From: Epiperipatus broadwayi
Lineage: Eukaryota; Onychophora; Udeonychophora; Euonychophora; Peripatidae
DNA: 64,000 nucleotides
Direction: 5' to 3'
NCBI GenBank assembly: GCA_028023455.1
Contig: JAQFVV010000023.1
Location: 2,411,501 to 2,475,500, forward strand
The translations under genes were made by a program, and so were the position numbers. Position 1 is the first letter of the stretch; each line of letters begins with the position of its first letter. Positions 40,027-51,390 of this stretch are shown in pieces. The notes beneath the pieces were generated by a model. That model did no database searches and was not told where the DNA came from. It worked only from the letters and a program-made list of their open reading frames with translations.

Positions 40027-42052
40027 ATGGTTTTTTAATTAATGAATATTTTATTTGTATATATTTATTTTCAAAAATATGCCTATTCAATATTATTTTT
40101 TAATCTCTTATTTCTTAATTATCTTTTATCAAAATTAGTTATCATAACATATCAATGTTAATTAATTAGTAATTATTTAGTAATGTTTTTGTAATTTATA
40201 AAAATTTAATCAATTCTCATCTTCTTTATTTATAACTTATTTATTATTTGACCCCCCCCCCCAAAAAAAAAAAATAGCAATAAAAATTAGACTTTTTAAT
40301 ACTGATTTAATTTCTATTTTATTTTATTTTTTAATGCTTTTTATGGTATGTTTTAACTAGTTTTAAATGTAAATAACAAGTACAATACAATCAAAATAAT
40401 TGAAAAAGTTAATGATCAAAGTTAGTCTCTTGTTTTATTTTGTGTGACAAAAAGTAAAAATGACATTTACTAGAACAATTTGGACAAATTTCTGTCATAA
40501 CAACTAATGACAGCATAAAAAAGATAAAATATAAACATATATTTTTTTAAAAAAATACTGACCATGAACTGTAATATATTTTATTATTTAACAATACTAT
40601 ATTATAGCTTAGTTTGTAATAAAGTAACTATTTTCTATTAATATGTCTACACGCTTTCATATAAATTTAACTTTGTTTTAAAATTGGACTGTGCATAATC
40701 AGTTTTTTAAACATTGAAGTTACATTTTTTTTTATTGTTTTGTAATTCTTCATTTAAAGTTATTTAGGTTTTTAATTTATTGCTGTAAATACTCTCAAGC
40801 TACATGATCACTTACTTCTTCATTATCTTTTAAATGTTAATTTTTGCCTACAATGATAGCTCACTGTTTGCCCTTTTGTTTTATTTTCTAACAAAAAGTG
40901 TTATTTTTAAAAATACATTTATGCTTTTGAAAAAATTTGTCAAGAGCATCTGTTTAATAAACAGAAATAAATAATCAAAATAAAAGTTTTTATTTAACTC
41001 TCAGTCACTAAATATATTCTAATAAAAAGTAATTATTCTCTATTCAAATCTGTATATTTAAGGTGAATTAAAGTGAAGTATAAGTTCAAATAATGGAAAC
41101 AATTTTTAAAATTTAAAATTCAATTTTAATTACAAAAAATAATAGAAAAGTTATTGACAGTAAACTGCTTTCATTTGATGTCAGTAAATTTTCAGTTGAT
41201 TAATTTTATGTGGAAATGCTAATTTATTGAAGGAAAACCTAAATGTAAACCTGAAATATTTATTAAGAAATAAATATTTAATAAATTTACAAGCAAAATA
41301 ATAATATACAAATAAATAAGTTATGCTTAAATTTATTTTAAAATTTATATGGTATCAACAAAAAGATGATCTACAATCAGTTAAAATACATACCATCTCT
41401 CAATAAAAATTTTATAATGTCTTAAATGAATTTCTCTTTAACACTAATAACTTCTGATATGTAATTAATGTAGTTAGATATAAAATTTTAAACAACTAAC
41501 TATTAAAATGTTTTTACCATCAACCTGCAATGAAATACCCAATGGTATCAACAACCAACACAATGAATAAATTTCAATACAAAGGCTAATTAAAATATTA
41601 TATGTATTGTAAAGAGGTAGTATAAAAACTACAAATAGTCACTTATAAGCAGTATCACTGTTTTTCTTAAATACAATCATAGTAAATGAGCAAGGAATCA
41701 ACACTTATGTTTATACATTCAGATAAAATATTGGTAATATATTTTGTGATATTATATCTTATAATTGGCATTGGATAAATGATGTCTAATATTTTATAGT
41801 ATGCTTTTCTTAAATTTATTCACAAAATATATCTATCAAATAATGATTTATAGTAAGTTTTTTTAAACCAATTTGTTTTTATAAAATTTGATATGTTTTT
41901 CTGTCTTTATTTTATATCAGCCCTCTTCCCCAAATTATGTACAAAAGGGATAAGGTAATATAAAATGCTTTTACCTCTGATTGAAAAGATATTTAACAAC
42001 TTTTATTATTTTAAGAAATAATTTAATAAAAGCAAAAGTTAATTAATTTAAA

Positions 42053-42158
42053 AAACTCAGATATTATATGGCAATATCTCACACAAACTCAAATATATAT
42101 TATTATTCTATTTATTTATTTGAGTTGTGTGGGATATTACCGTAGAATATCTGAGTTT
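42053..42158. repeat. Short inverted repeat (~105 bp)
   Basis: AAACTCAGATATT...AATATCTCACACAAACTCAAATA at the left is mirrored at the right with a few differences and about a 12-bp loop. It may be a small MITE or a palindrome. Confidence 0.75.
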
Positions 42159-43082
42159 ATTACATATATAAACCACACATTTCGTTATTTAATAGTTAAT
42201 TCAAGAAATAAAAATCAACTGGTTAATTAGTTTTTTAAACAAAACTATATTTTTTAATAAAAATATATAAAATTTAAATTATCATATTATAATGTCATTT
42301 TTTCTTTATTGTTAATCAGTTAGTTTATTAAATAATTGTTTGGAAAATGTTTTAGTGTTAATGTCTTTATTTTTTCAACTATATGTTCCATGAATTGTCA
42401 CTGTGTGTGATTTGATTTCAATACAGCTTAGAGTTTGTGGGGTTATTTTCTAATTATCCCAGTATAGTTATTTTAAAATAAATTACAATAAGCTGTTATA
42501 TTTATCTCTTGCTCATGGTAACAGTTCATAGAATTCTTACTTCCTGAGCTAGATTAGAGTATAATGGTTATGTTTGTGTTTTGACATCCAAATATAATTC
42601 TGGATGGTGCAAAGGTATAATCTTTAAAGTCCATGCACTATTTTTATTAGAAATTAATTTTATAGTTGACCAGTACATTAATAGTATCATGTGGCCAGAA
42701 CAATGATGATGATAAGCATATTTTTGTATCCCAGTATGTTTTTATTATTATGAGTGATAGATTAGCCCTTAAGTGTGCACATCAAAATAATTGTGTAATA
42801 TTCTGTTCTAAGTTTGGATAGACAAGTAGTCTGTTTGGTAGTGTATTTCCTTTAAAGCCAGTCACATGGTTGACTGTTGATTTGAAAAGATGAGTCTATT
42901 GACTGCTGATTGTTGTGAAGTTTATTGTTTTGTGTAATACTGGTGATGCATTTTATGTTTTTGTTTATGCTGATTCTCATGCTCCTTTTTATATATTTTT
43001 ATATATTTAAGGAATGATGAAGTGGTTACTTTCATCTTTCCATGCACTCCTCTACTCTCTATACTGTTACAATACATACATA

Positions 43083-43139
43083 TTTAAAATGAAGTGTATA
43101 TATATATATATATATACACTTAATTTTAAATATGTAATT

Positions 43140-43175
<36 letters not shown>

Positions 43176-43184
43176 AATTACAAT
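43083..43184. repeat. Two adjacent TA-centred palindromes
   Basis: CATATTTAAAATGAAGTG-(TA)n-CACTTAATTTTAAATATG is followed directly by GTAATTCAATA-(TA)n-TATTGAATTAC. Each is a self-complementary arm pair with a TA tract in the middle, well suited to cruciform extrusion. Confidence 0.85.
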
Positions 43185-44468
43185 GATTGACTACTACCAA
43201 AGATGATTTAGAATATAGCTGTCAGACTTCTGGAAAAATGATATTAACAATTTAATGTTTCTCTATTGTATTTGGCAGCTATTTATAATTTGATTTGATG
43301 CCAATTCTTATAGAACATAGAAGATGATTTAGATTGAATTTAAAATCAAATATCTCTTAAAATGTGTTTTTTGACTATAGGTGGTATTTATAAAATAATT
43401 TAATAATATCATTCAACAAAACTATAACAAAAATGCTAAACCACTATCTTGCTAGGCTTCTTTTTTTCATATTCTTTTTTATGCATCTTCTTTTTTCATC
43501 TCATAACTATTACATATCTTATTATTTCCACCATAGGTCACTAAGTCATGAATCTTTTTAATCTACATATTGAAAAAATCACTACTAAAACACACACAAA
43601 AGGGAATATTAATTTAAGAAATGTAACAATAGATTTATTATATACAAAATATGTACAATTCCATCATTGGTTGATATTTAATATATTACATTCCAAATTC
43701 ATATACAAAAATCTATTAATTTTCCAAGGGACTACTTTTGTTATCATATCAGGTTTTACAAAGGGATTATTTATTCATGAAATTTAGTTTTAAAGAAGCT
43801 TGAATTCTCATGCTATATTGCTTATATATTATTTCTTTCATTAAAAAATTTACTTTCCAAATGTAATGATCAGATCTTATAATATCTAAATATATAATCA
43901 AACCAATCAGTTATTGTTTTATAATAATAATTTTCTCATTACTAATGTAAGTCTAACAATATTATAATCACACAACCCAAATTATTTTCCACTTAACATG
44001 TACATTGTGGTGGTTCAAGTTAATGAGTATGAAACATGCATGATAAATAGCATGTGCCACCAGGCCAAATCCCAGAACCAGTATCATAAGGGATAACCTC
44101 ATTTTCTTTTTATGTCATTGGTCATAATTTATTTTCTTTAGAAATATACATGCCAAAACAAACCAATTGTTTATCTATGCAAACACAATACATATAAAAT
44201 TTGATTACTCTATTTTAATATATTGATAAGATAATAGAGATAATGTATGTTAAATACATTTAATTATTTAAATTAATAAAAAAAATATGTATATAAATGT
44301 AAGAATTGGTTTTACATTAAGTTTATTAATCCTCCTACACTTTAAAAAAATCTAATGAAGTGGTTTGATCATTATCTAACACTCCCAGACACAAACAACT
44401 TTTTTCTCCCCAATTAACATTGATTGCAATCAATTATTACCAAACATATATTCTAGCTCTAAGTAAAC

Positions 44469-44470
<2 letters not shown>

Positions 44471-44502
<32 letters not shown>

Positions 44503-44522
44503 GTATATATATATATATATAT
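44471..44522. repeat. (TA)n tract at the 3' end of LINE copy 2
   Basis: Two TA runs separated by ATG meet the 3' end of the inverted LINE at 44523. Confidence 0.95.
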
Positions 44523-44530
44523 CATCATTA

Positions 44531-45790
44531 TCAACCATTATCAATCCACTGCAGGATGAAGGTCTCTCCAAGTTTAATCCATCTTCTCCGATCTTTAGCT
44601 TCTCTTCTCCACATCACCCCTACACATTTTCTTATTTCATCCATCCATCTTACATGTGGTCTCCTTCTGGGTCTTTTACAATCTCTTGGAATCCAGTTTA
44701 AAATTTCAATTGTCCATCTATTATCATCTCTTCTAGCAATATGTCCAGCCCAACTCCACTTCAATCTTTTAATTTTTTCAATGAGGTCAGTAACACCTGT
44801 TTGTTCTCTTACCCATACATTGCGTTTTCGATCTCTTCTTGTTACTCCCAACATACATCTCTCCATACTTCTTTGAGTGGTCTGAAGTCTCTGTATTGAT
44901 CTTCTATTAAGTGTCCAAGTCTCAGATCCATAAGTAAGAACTGGTAAAACACATTTGTTAAAAACCTTTCTTTTCAAACACATAGGCATATTTCCTTTTA
45001 ATATCAAGTTATTTCTACCAAAAGCACTCCAACCAAGTTTAATTCTATGATTAATTTCCTCTATTATGTTTCCATCTGTATTAATAATCTGACCAAGGTA
45101 TTTGTAACTCTTAACTTCTTCTAATTCATCATAATCAATCTTTATTTTCATATTTTGAGCAAATCGATTAAACATTACTTTAGTCTTTTTAACATTTATC
45201 TTTAGTCCTACTTTCCTACTTTCATCTGATAACTCCTGCAACATTTCCTGCAGCTCGGAACCATTATTTGCAAAAACAACTACATCATCTGCGAAATCTA
45301 AATGACTTAAATAATCTCCATTTACTTTCACTCCTTTAGTTTCCCATTTTAATCCACAAAATACTTCTTGCAGCACTGCTGTAAAAAGTTTTGGAGATAT
45401 GGAGTCACCTTGTCTTACACCTTTCTCAATGTTGACTTTCCCAGTATCATTATGTAATCTAATTGTTGCTGTTGCATTTTTATAAATATTCTTTAAAATA
45501 TGACAATATCCTGGATCTATACCTTGATGATCTAATGCTTTAATCACTGAAGAAATGTTTATAGAATCAAATGCCTTTTCATAATCTACAAATCCAAAAC
45601 ATAATGACAACTCATATTCATTTGTCCTTTCTATAACTTCTCTCAATACTTGAATATGATCTACTGTACTAAAACCACTTTTAAATCCAGCTTGTTCTCT
45701 TGGTTGGTGAAAATCCAAGGTTCTCTGTAGACGAGTTGTAATTATCTTGGTAAAAATTTTATATAAAACTGATAAAAGGCTGATAGGTCT
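44531..45790 (-). pseudogene. LINE reverse transcriptase core and C-terminus, copy 2
   Basis: This is in the same frame as the middle part, downstream of the nonsense codon. It contains FVDYEKAFDS, VRQGDSISP, FADD, GLKINVKKTKVM, YLGQIIN and the SETW/GHIARR tail, ending LQWIDNG. It is uninterrupted across the site where copy 1 has its one-base insertion. About 7 amino-acid differences from copy 1 were counted in roughly 170 RT residues. Confidence 0.88.
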
Positions 45791-46270
45791 TTAATTTCTA
45801 ATATCTTCTTTATCACCTTTTTTAAATATTAATATTATTACTGCATTCTTCCAATCATCCGGTACATCTTTATCATTTAGACATTTGGTATATAACTTTG
45901 CTAATATTTTTTCTGTTTCTTCACCTGCTTCTTTTAATATATCAATTATAATTCCATCATTACCTGGAGCCTTTCCTTTTTTCATACATTTAATTGCATT
46001 TCTCACTTCTTCATTTAAAATTGTGGGCAATTCGGAAGATGTAGTAGATATAGGAGGTACTTGTTCTTTATTACTATATAATTCTTGATAAAAATCTTCT
46101 ACCAATTTCATAATGTCATCCCTCTTTTTAGTAATAATTCCATCTTTTTTCCTTATTGCAGATATAAATTTCCTACCAATACCAAAATGTTGTTTTACAT
46201 TCTTAAGACTTTTATTTTCTTCTACAGCTTTTCTTGCTAGTTCACAGTTATACTTTCGTATATCATTTTC
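45791..46270 (-). pseudogene. LINE EN-RT, middle part, copy 2
   Basis: This is the region between endonuclease and RT, in the frame restored after the 5-bp duplication; an ATG-started part runs 46111-45791 (MKLVEDFYQEL). It includes KKGKAPGNDG and DWKNAVIILIFKKGD. It ends in a TAA that replaces the TAC tyrosine codon of the NYRP motif in copy 1, a single-base nonsense change. Confidence 0.85.
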
Positions 46271-47523
46271 AACTCTTTTCTTTTCCGCACCATTTTACAA
46301 AATTCGAGATATTCAATTCTTTTTAATGCATCATTCTTGCATATCTTCATATTCCTTCTTTTCTTCATAAGTTCTCTAGTCTCAGTAGAAATTTTATTAG
46401 TCAATTGCTGCTTTTTTCTACCAGCTATCTTTGTTGCAGTTTTTAAAAGTGTATCAGTTATTTTCATATTAATTTCATTCAAATCTGAATCATGTTCAAA
46501 ATCTACTAATACTTGAAACCGATTTGTAAGTTCTAATTTAAATTCATTAGAATGTTTCTGAAGATTAGGAATATCAACTGTAAATATAGTTTTTCTTAAT
46601 AATTTTTGTCTCTCTAGTTTTACATTAACATGTATCTTACCCCTTACTAATCGATGATCACTTCTTGTGTTAAATTTATTAAGAACATTACAATCTTGAA
46701 ATATGTATTCCCTGTTAGTCAAAATATAATCCAATTCTGCTGTACCTTCATTTGGATGCTTCCATGTCCATTTCCTTCTAACATTTTTCTCAAAAAAAAA
46801 ATTCATAATATAAAGTTTTTCCTTCTCTGCAAACTCCACAAGTCTATGTCCTCTCTCATTTCTATTACCATAACCAAAATTACCTACAACACTTTCATTT
46901 TTCATTTGTTTACCAATTCTAGCATTAAAATCTCCCATAACAATTTTAAAATGTTGTTTACTCTGATCAAAAGCCTTTTGTACATCCATATAAAAATCTT
47001 CTACTACTTCATCACTGTGAGAACTTGTTGGGGCATAAACCTGAATTATCTGCATTTGATATCTGCTATTAAGTTGTATAACTAATCTTGCCACTCTGTC
47101 TGATACACCATCAATCTCCACAATATTGTTCTTCCACTTTTTATTTATAATGAATCCTACTCCACTTGTATTTCCAATATTTGTGCCTTTATAATAGAGC
47201 ATATGTCCACTTTTTAAATCAATTGTCTCTTCACCTTTTCTTCTAACTTCACAAAGTCCAATAATATCCCATTTAATATAAGAGAGTTCTTCTTCTAATT
47301 CTTGCAATCTTCCTTCACTTGAAAGTGATCTGCAGTTGTAAGTACCTAAATAAAAAGTCGTCATCAAATGGCAGCCTGGGTCCGCCTCCAGGATATTCTT
47401 AGCACCCTCCGCCTTCGGCCACCAACCGCTGCCTTGGTTGGTGACTTTACAGCCTCCTGGGATTAAGGGCCTTGCTTTATTTTTGTCTGTCATAATTGTA
47501 TAATTGGGAAAAATCTTTATCAT
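46237..47523 (-). pseudogene. LINE EN-RT, N-terminal part, copy 2
   Basis: This open frame covers the leader and endonuclease domain. ATG at 47493 (MTDKNKARPLIPGGCK) is the start shared with copy 1; an ATG 30 bases upstream is in frame here only. The endonuclease motifs LGTYNCRS, MGDFNARIG and SDHRLV are all present. The frame is lost at 46275-46285, where TTTTC is duplicated on the plus strand (+5 nt), giving an early stop at 46237. Unlike copy 1, the sequence here is open from the leader ATG into the endonuclease, so the 4-nt change near 3783 in copy 1 is likely a deletion there. Confidence 0.88.
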
Positions 47524-47814
47524 TTACACAAACATTCATTCTGCCTTATCAGGCACTGAGAAGAAAGACCATGGTGTTTCTTGATATTAAACTCAGAGGT
47601 AAAAAGCCAATAAACTCACCACACTGGCTAATGCATGTTGGTGAGCAGCCCATCCATGTTCGTATACTATATGAATAAACATATAGTAATAACAGCTGCA
47701 ACGACAAGAACGTATGGAGTGGACATTAGGAATTTGCCCTGCTTGGTTACTTTAAGGCCTCCAAGAGGAATCAAAGGGTCTCCTTTCATTTAATAGCAAA
47801 CTCCTTTCTGCAGC

Positions 47815-47872
47815 CATATATGTCTGGGGGAATGATGTTTTGTTTTGCTATATATATATATGTTTTGTTTTG

Positions 47873-47904
<32 letters not shown>

Positions 47905-47964
47905 CATATATATATATATATATATATATATCAAAACAAAACATCATTCCCCCAGACATATATG
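47815..47964. mobile_element. 150-bp TA-centred hairpin (MITE-like) at the LINE 5' end
   Basis: CATATATGTCTGGGGG then AATGATGTTTTGTTTTG at the left is mirrored perfectly at the right (CAAAACAAAACATCATT then CCCCCAGACATATATG). The centre is TA repeats interrupted by a second TGTTTTGTTTTG. The left end coincides with the first base of LINE copy 2. Confidence 0.85.
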
Positions 47965-49686
47965 CAAGCTGTTACCTGGAAACCAAACAACAAGCAAACA
48001 TATTTAACCCAGATATAGAGAAGAAATTAATTTAAATTTGCTAATGAGCAAATTCTTCTTTTAACAAGAAAGCATCCTGGGTCCACGTAAACAGATTATA
48101 TACCATAAAAATACTAAATCTCTCTCAGAGTTTGTTTGGACAATAACACCTTCATAATAGGTTCTTCAAACCTCTACATACAAATTCTAACTCCTAATCA
48201 GCCCTAATGGGTAAATAGAATCTACTTTCATTAAATTATCTAGTAACTAAACAGAAATAATAAAATAGATATATAAAATACACATTAATTGACATAATTT
48301 ATATAATGATATGCTATCTTATCTTTTTTTAAACTAACATTACTGTTTGTAATGTAATAATTTAAATACAATTTCTTAAATACTTCTATCACAATGAGTC
48401 CAATTACATCATTATAGAACACCTCATATTTACTCAGTTCAAAATTTAGGCATAGTTCATCCCACAAATTACAAAGTATGAGACACATTCTGCCTGATCT
48501 GAGTTTATGTAGATAGTTGGCTGGCTAGCAGAGCATTCAACTGGAATGGGGCTTGCTAATAACTGCACATTGGTTGTTACTTTTGATAGTTTACTTTTAA
48601 AAGTTCACACCAAAATTAGAATTACATTCTTGGATAACTGGCTGCAGCATTTTTCCTTTGGACACCAGATACATTTTCTGTTCACAGATGTAAGGGTGGC
48701 TGTGAGAAAAAAGTAACCAGGAGAAATCATGGATGTATCTAGATGGACAGCATGGTATAGCTTCTTTTTTAAAACAGCAAAAATTAACTTAGAAAAAAAT
48801 AAAAATTCATTTTTATAATATTTAGGGAAATTCCTCTCCCCCCTTCCTTCTTCTTAGATTTTTAAGATTAGGAATTTCACATCCTATTTCTAATTTTGGT
48901 AACATATACAATAAATATGAAACCAGTAAATATTTTCCATTTCTTATTTCGCCTACAGGTCTTATTTTTTTACTGGGTTTAATCAAATTAGTGATTAACA
49001 AATTTTTTTATAATCAGAAGGGATTTGAATTTTTTATGTATAATTAGGAACTCATTACAATTCATAAAATCTAGATTGAATTCTTTGCTATAGTGTACTT
49101 TCACACTAGGGGGTCATTTCCCTGACATTGACATTCCAGAGTTTAATTAAAATATTGCTCTTTTTCAAATAGATCTTGATTATCCACTATTTAATGTTAT
49201 CAATCTATTTTCATAAATTTAATTATTAATTATATAAATTTTATTAACACACATAATACTGTATAACAAAAATGGATATAAATAAAATATAAATTATTAT
49301 ATTATGGGATAGAATTTTTTTACCTCAATATGCACAAGTTTGTAAGTTTGGATGCCCTTCTTGGGAATGAATTTTCTTCATTACTTCCAAAAGTCTCCAG
49401 ATACTAAATTAATTCCATAATTCATAACTTTAAATCTTCTTAATCACAGTTATCAAACATTTTCAAACAATCATCTTGACTATATTCCCATATATTATAA
49501 TAAAAATTAAAAATTCTACATTTGAAATTTTTCATAGTTAGAATTATTTAATAAAAGTATTAAAACGTAAATACAATCATGTTACCAAATAAAGTCTATA
49601 AAATGAGACCAAATACAAAAGAAAATTTTCAATAATCTTTCTACAACACTCAAGATATATAAACTAACAACTTTTCATAAGCATTT
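47965..49686. other. AT-rich region without recognisable genes
   Basis: I see no supported gene; the frame at 48285-48488 lacks motifs. The stretch 48500-48760 is a little richer in GC but has no long frame. Confidence 0.5.
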
Positions 49687-49846
49687 TAATAATTAATAAA
49701 GCAAGTCATATATAACATGACATTACTTTTATGAGCTTGTAATTACAAAAATGCACATAGAGAGCGTACCAATAGCTCTAACAAGCTCGTAAATTAACAA
49801 GTGCGGTTATGAGAAATATTTAAAATCTCTATCCAGAACACTCTTA

Positions 49847-49890
49847 TCTCCAGACCATGGTTTCGGGCTTATGGCCCACGTCAGTGGAGA
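49847..49890 (-). ncRNA. Type I hammerhead ribozyme, copy A1
   Basis: Read on the minus strand: stem I strand TCTCCA, then CTGACGT, stem II GGGC-CATAA-GCCC, GAAA, a minimal stem III in the self-complementary ACCATGGT, then GTC (predicted cleavage after C, between 49853 and 49852) and the stem I partner TGGAGA. Element order and spacing match the hammerhead core except that the base usually A after CUGANG is U. Such RNAs would self-cleave tandem transcripts into monomers. Activity is untested. Confidence 0.7.
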
Positions 49891-50264
49891 GCTAGAATAT
49901 TCGGACACTAGACCTAAAATATCAACTCAAAAAACCAGCACTTATTTCAAACGTATATTTAAGAAGAAACTCTGAATTTTTCGGACATGAAAATGTCTTT
50001 AAATCCAGCTATCTAACTTAAATAGCTATATGGGACTGAAGTATATTCAGATCTACCATATTCTAATAGGCTCAGCATAGCCAAAGCCTTAAAGGTAAAA
50101 TTATAATAATTAATAAAGCAAGTCATATATAACATGACATTACTTTTATGAGCTTGTAATTACAAAAATGCACATAGAGAGCGTACCAATAGCTCTAACA
50201 AGCTCAGTAAATTAACAAGTGCGGTTATGAGAAATATTTAAAATCTCTATCCAGAACACTCTTA

Positions 50265-50308
50265 TCTCCAGACCATGGTTTCGGGCTTATGGCCCACGTC
50301 AGTGGAGA
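50265..50308 (-). ncRNA. Type I hammerhead ribozyme, copy A2
   Basis: This has the same fold and bases as copy A1, 418 bp further along: TCTCCA/TGGAGA stem I, CTGACGT, GGGC/GCCC stem II, GAAA and GTC. Predicted cleavage is between 50271 and 50270 on the minus strand. Confidence 0.7.
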
Positions 50309-50734
50309 GCTAGAATATTCGGACACTAGACCTAAAATATCAAACCATGGTCTGGATCTGATAAGAGTGTTCTGGATAGAGATTTTAAATGTTTCTCATA
50401 ACCGCACTTGTTAATTTACGAGCTTGTTAGAGCTATTGGTACGCTCTCTATGTGCATTTTTGTAATTACAAGCTCATAAAAGTAATGTCATGTTATATAT
50501 GACTTGCTTTATTAATTATTATAATTTTACCTTTAAGGCTTTGGCTATGCTGAGCCTATTAGAATATGGTAGATCTGAATATACTTCAGTCCCATATAGC
50601 TATTTAAGTTAGATAGCTGGATTTAAAGACATTTTCATGTCCGAAAAATTCAGAGTTTCTTCTTAAATATACGTTTGAAATAAGTGCTGGTTTTTTGAGT
50701 TGATATTTTAGGTCTAGTGTCCGAATATTCTAGC

Positions 50735-50778
50735 TCTCCACTGACGTGGGCCATAAGCCCGAAACCATGGTCTGGAGA
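50735..50778 (+). ncRNA. Type I hammerhead ribozyme, copy B1
   Basis: Stem I TCTCCA (50735-50740), CTGACGT (50741-50747), stem II GGGC/GCCC with loop CATAA (50748-50760), GAAA (50761-50764), short stem III, GTC with predicted cleavage after 50772, and stem I partner TGGAGA (50773-50778). The six-base stem I is perfect. Confidence 0.72.
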
Positions 50779-51151
50779 TAAGAGTGTTCTGGATAGAGAT
50801 TTTAAATATTTCTCATAACCGCACTTGTTAATTTACGAGCTTGTTAGAGCTATTGGTACGCTCTCTATGTGCATTTTTGTAATTACAAGCTCATAAAAGT
50901 AATGTCATGTTATATATGACTTGCTTTATTAATTATTATAATTTTACCTTTAAGGCTTTGGCTATGCTGAGCCTATTAGAATATGGTAGATCTGAATATA
51001 CTTCAGTCCCATATAGCTATTTAAGTTAGATAGCTGGATTTAAAGACATTTTCATGTCCGAAAAATTCAGAGTTTCTTCTTAAATATACGTTTGAAATAA
51101 GTGCTGGTTTTTTGAGTTGATATTTTAGGTCTAGTGTCCGAATATTCTAGC

Positions 51152-51195
51152 TCTCCACTGACGTGGGCCATAAGCCCGAAACCATGGTCTGGAGA
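51152..51195 (+). ncRNA. Type I hammerhead ribozyme, copy B2
   Basis: This is identical in all core elements to copy B1 and 417 bp downstream; predicted cleavage is after 51189. A transcript through both would release a monomer of 417 nt. Confidence 0.72.
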
Positions 51196-51310
51196 TAAGA
51201 GTGTTCTGGATAGAGATTTTAAATATTTCTCATAACCGCACTTGTTAATTTACGAGCTTGTTAGAGCTATTGGTACGCTCTCTATGTGCATAAGTCAGTA
51301 ACTACATTTT

Positions 51311-51332
51311 AATATATATATATATATATATG

Positions 51333-51388
<56 letters not shown>

Positions 51389-51390
51389 CA
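51311..51390. repeat. (TA)n tracts with TGTTATA/TATAACA palindrome
   Basis: Two TA runs (51311-51331 and 51334-51387) are joined by TGT. The second is bounded by TGTTATATA and TATATAACA, making another TA-centred palindrome next to array B. Confidence 0.9.

Larger units (their letters stand above)
31090..44400. other. Gene-poor AT-rich region with hairpin repeats
   Basis: No supported gene is present. Notable contents are TA tracts at 31978-32011 and 37789-37832, a two-copy repeat at 35553-35770, hairpins at 39641-39816, 39827-40026 and 42053-42158, a C12/A12 tract near 40252-40274 and TA-centred palindromes at 43083-43180. Short frames here (for example 32095, 33745, 35313, 36292, 38437, 43548) show no domain motifs. 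Confidence 0.5.
44523..47815 (-). mobile_element. Non-LTR retrotransposon (LINE, RTE-clade-like), near full-length, copy 2
   Basis: This is the same family as copy 1, in the opposite orientation. Reading on the minus strand it starts GGCTGCAGAAAGG at about 47815 and ends at GATAATGATGAT before (TA)n. Its length is within a few bases of copy 1. It carries its own disabling changes: a 5-bp tandem duplication at 46275-46285 and a nonsense codon at 45791-45793. Because lesions differ from copy 1, both probably derive from an active parent rather than from one another. Confidence 0.9.
49687..50341 (-). repeat. Retrozyme-like tandem array A (minus orientation)
   Basis: This is about 1.6 units of a ~418-bp repeat. 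The phrase from TAATAATTAATAAAGCAAG to TAAAATATCAA occurs at 49687 and again from 50105. Two complete hammerhead folds are encoded on the minus strand. The two units are nearly identical (one visible extra base, near 50204). Confidence 0.9.
50342..51290 (+). repeat. Retrozyme-like tandem array B (plus orientation)
   Basis: This is about 2.3 units of the same repeat, inverted relative to array A and starting inside a ribozyme at ACCATGG. The first partial unit has TGGATCTGATAAG where full units have TGGAGATAAG, so its ribozyme is doubly damaged. Complete ribozymes lie 417 bp apart. The array stops after TCTATGTGCA at 51290, mid-unit. Confidence 0.9.

Noticed and set aside
44000-44090. tRNA-like or SINE-like phrase around GGTGGTTCAAG
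   Set aside because: No A box at proper spacing, no cloverleaf can be drawn by hand and there is no second copy in the window.
44420-47085. Plus-strand open frames across LINE copy 2, up to 143 codons
   Set aside because: These are reverse-strand readings of the LINE coding region. The minus strand holds the catalytic motifs.
47820-48035. Open frame of 71 codons rich in IYIYIY
   Set aside because: It is a translation of TA repeats and the hairpin around them, not a gene.
49676-51294. CATAAG at 49676-49681 and 51289-51294 as the target duplication of the ribozyme array
   Set aside because: Shared repeat sequence starts at 49687 and ends at 51290, so the hexamers do not sit precisely at the array edges. 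The match may be chance.
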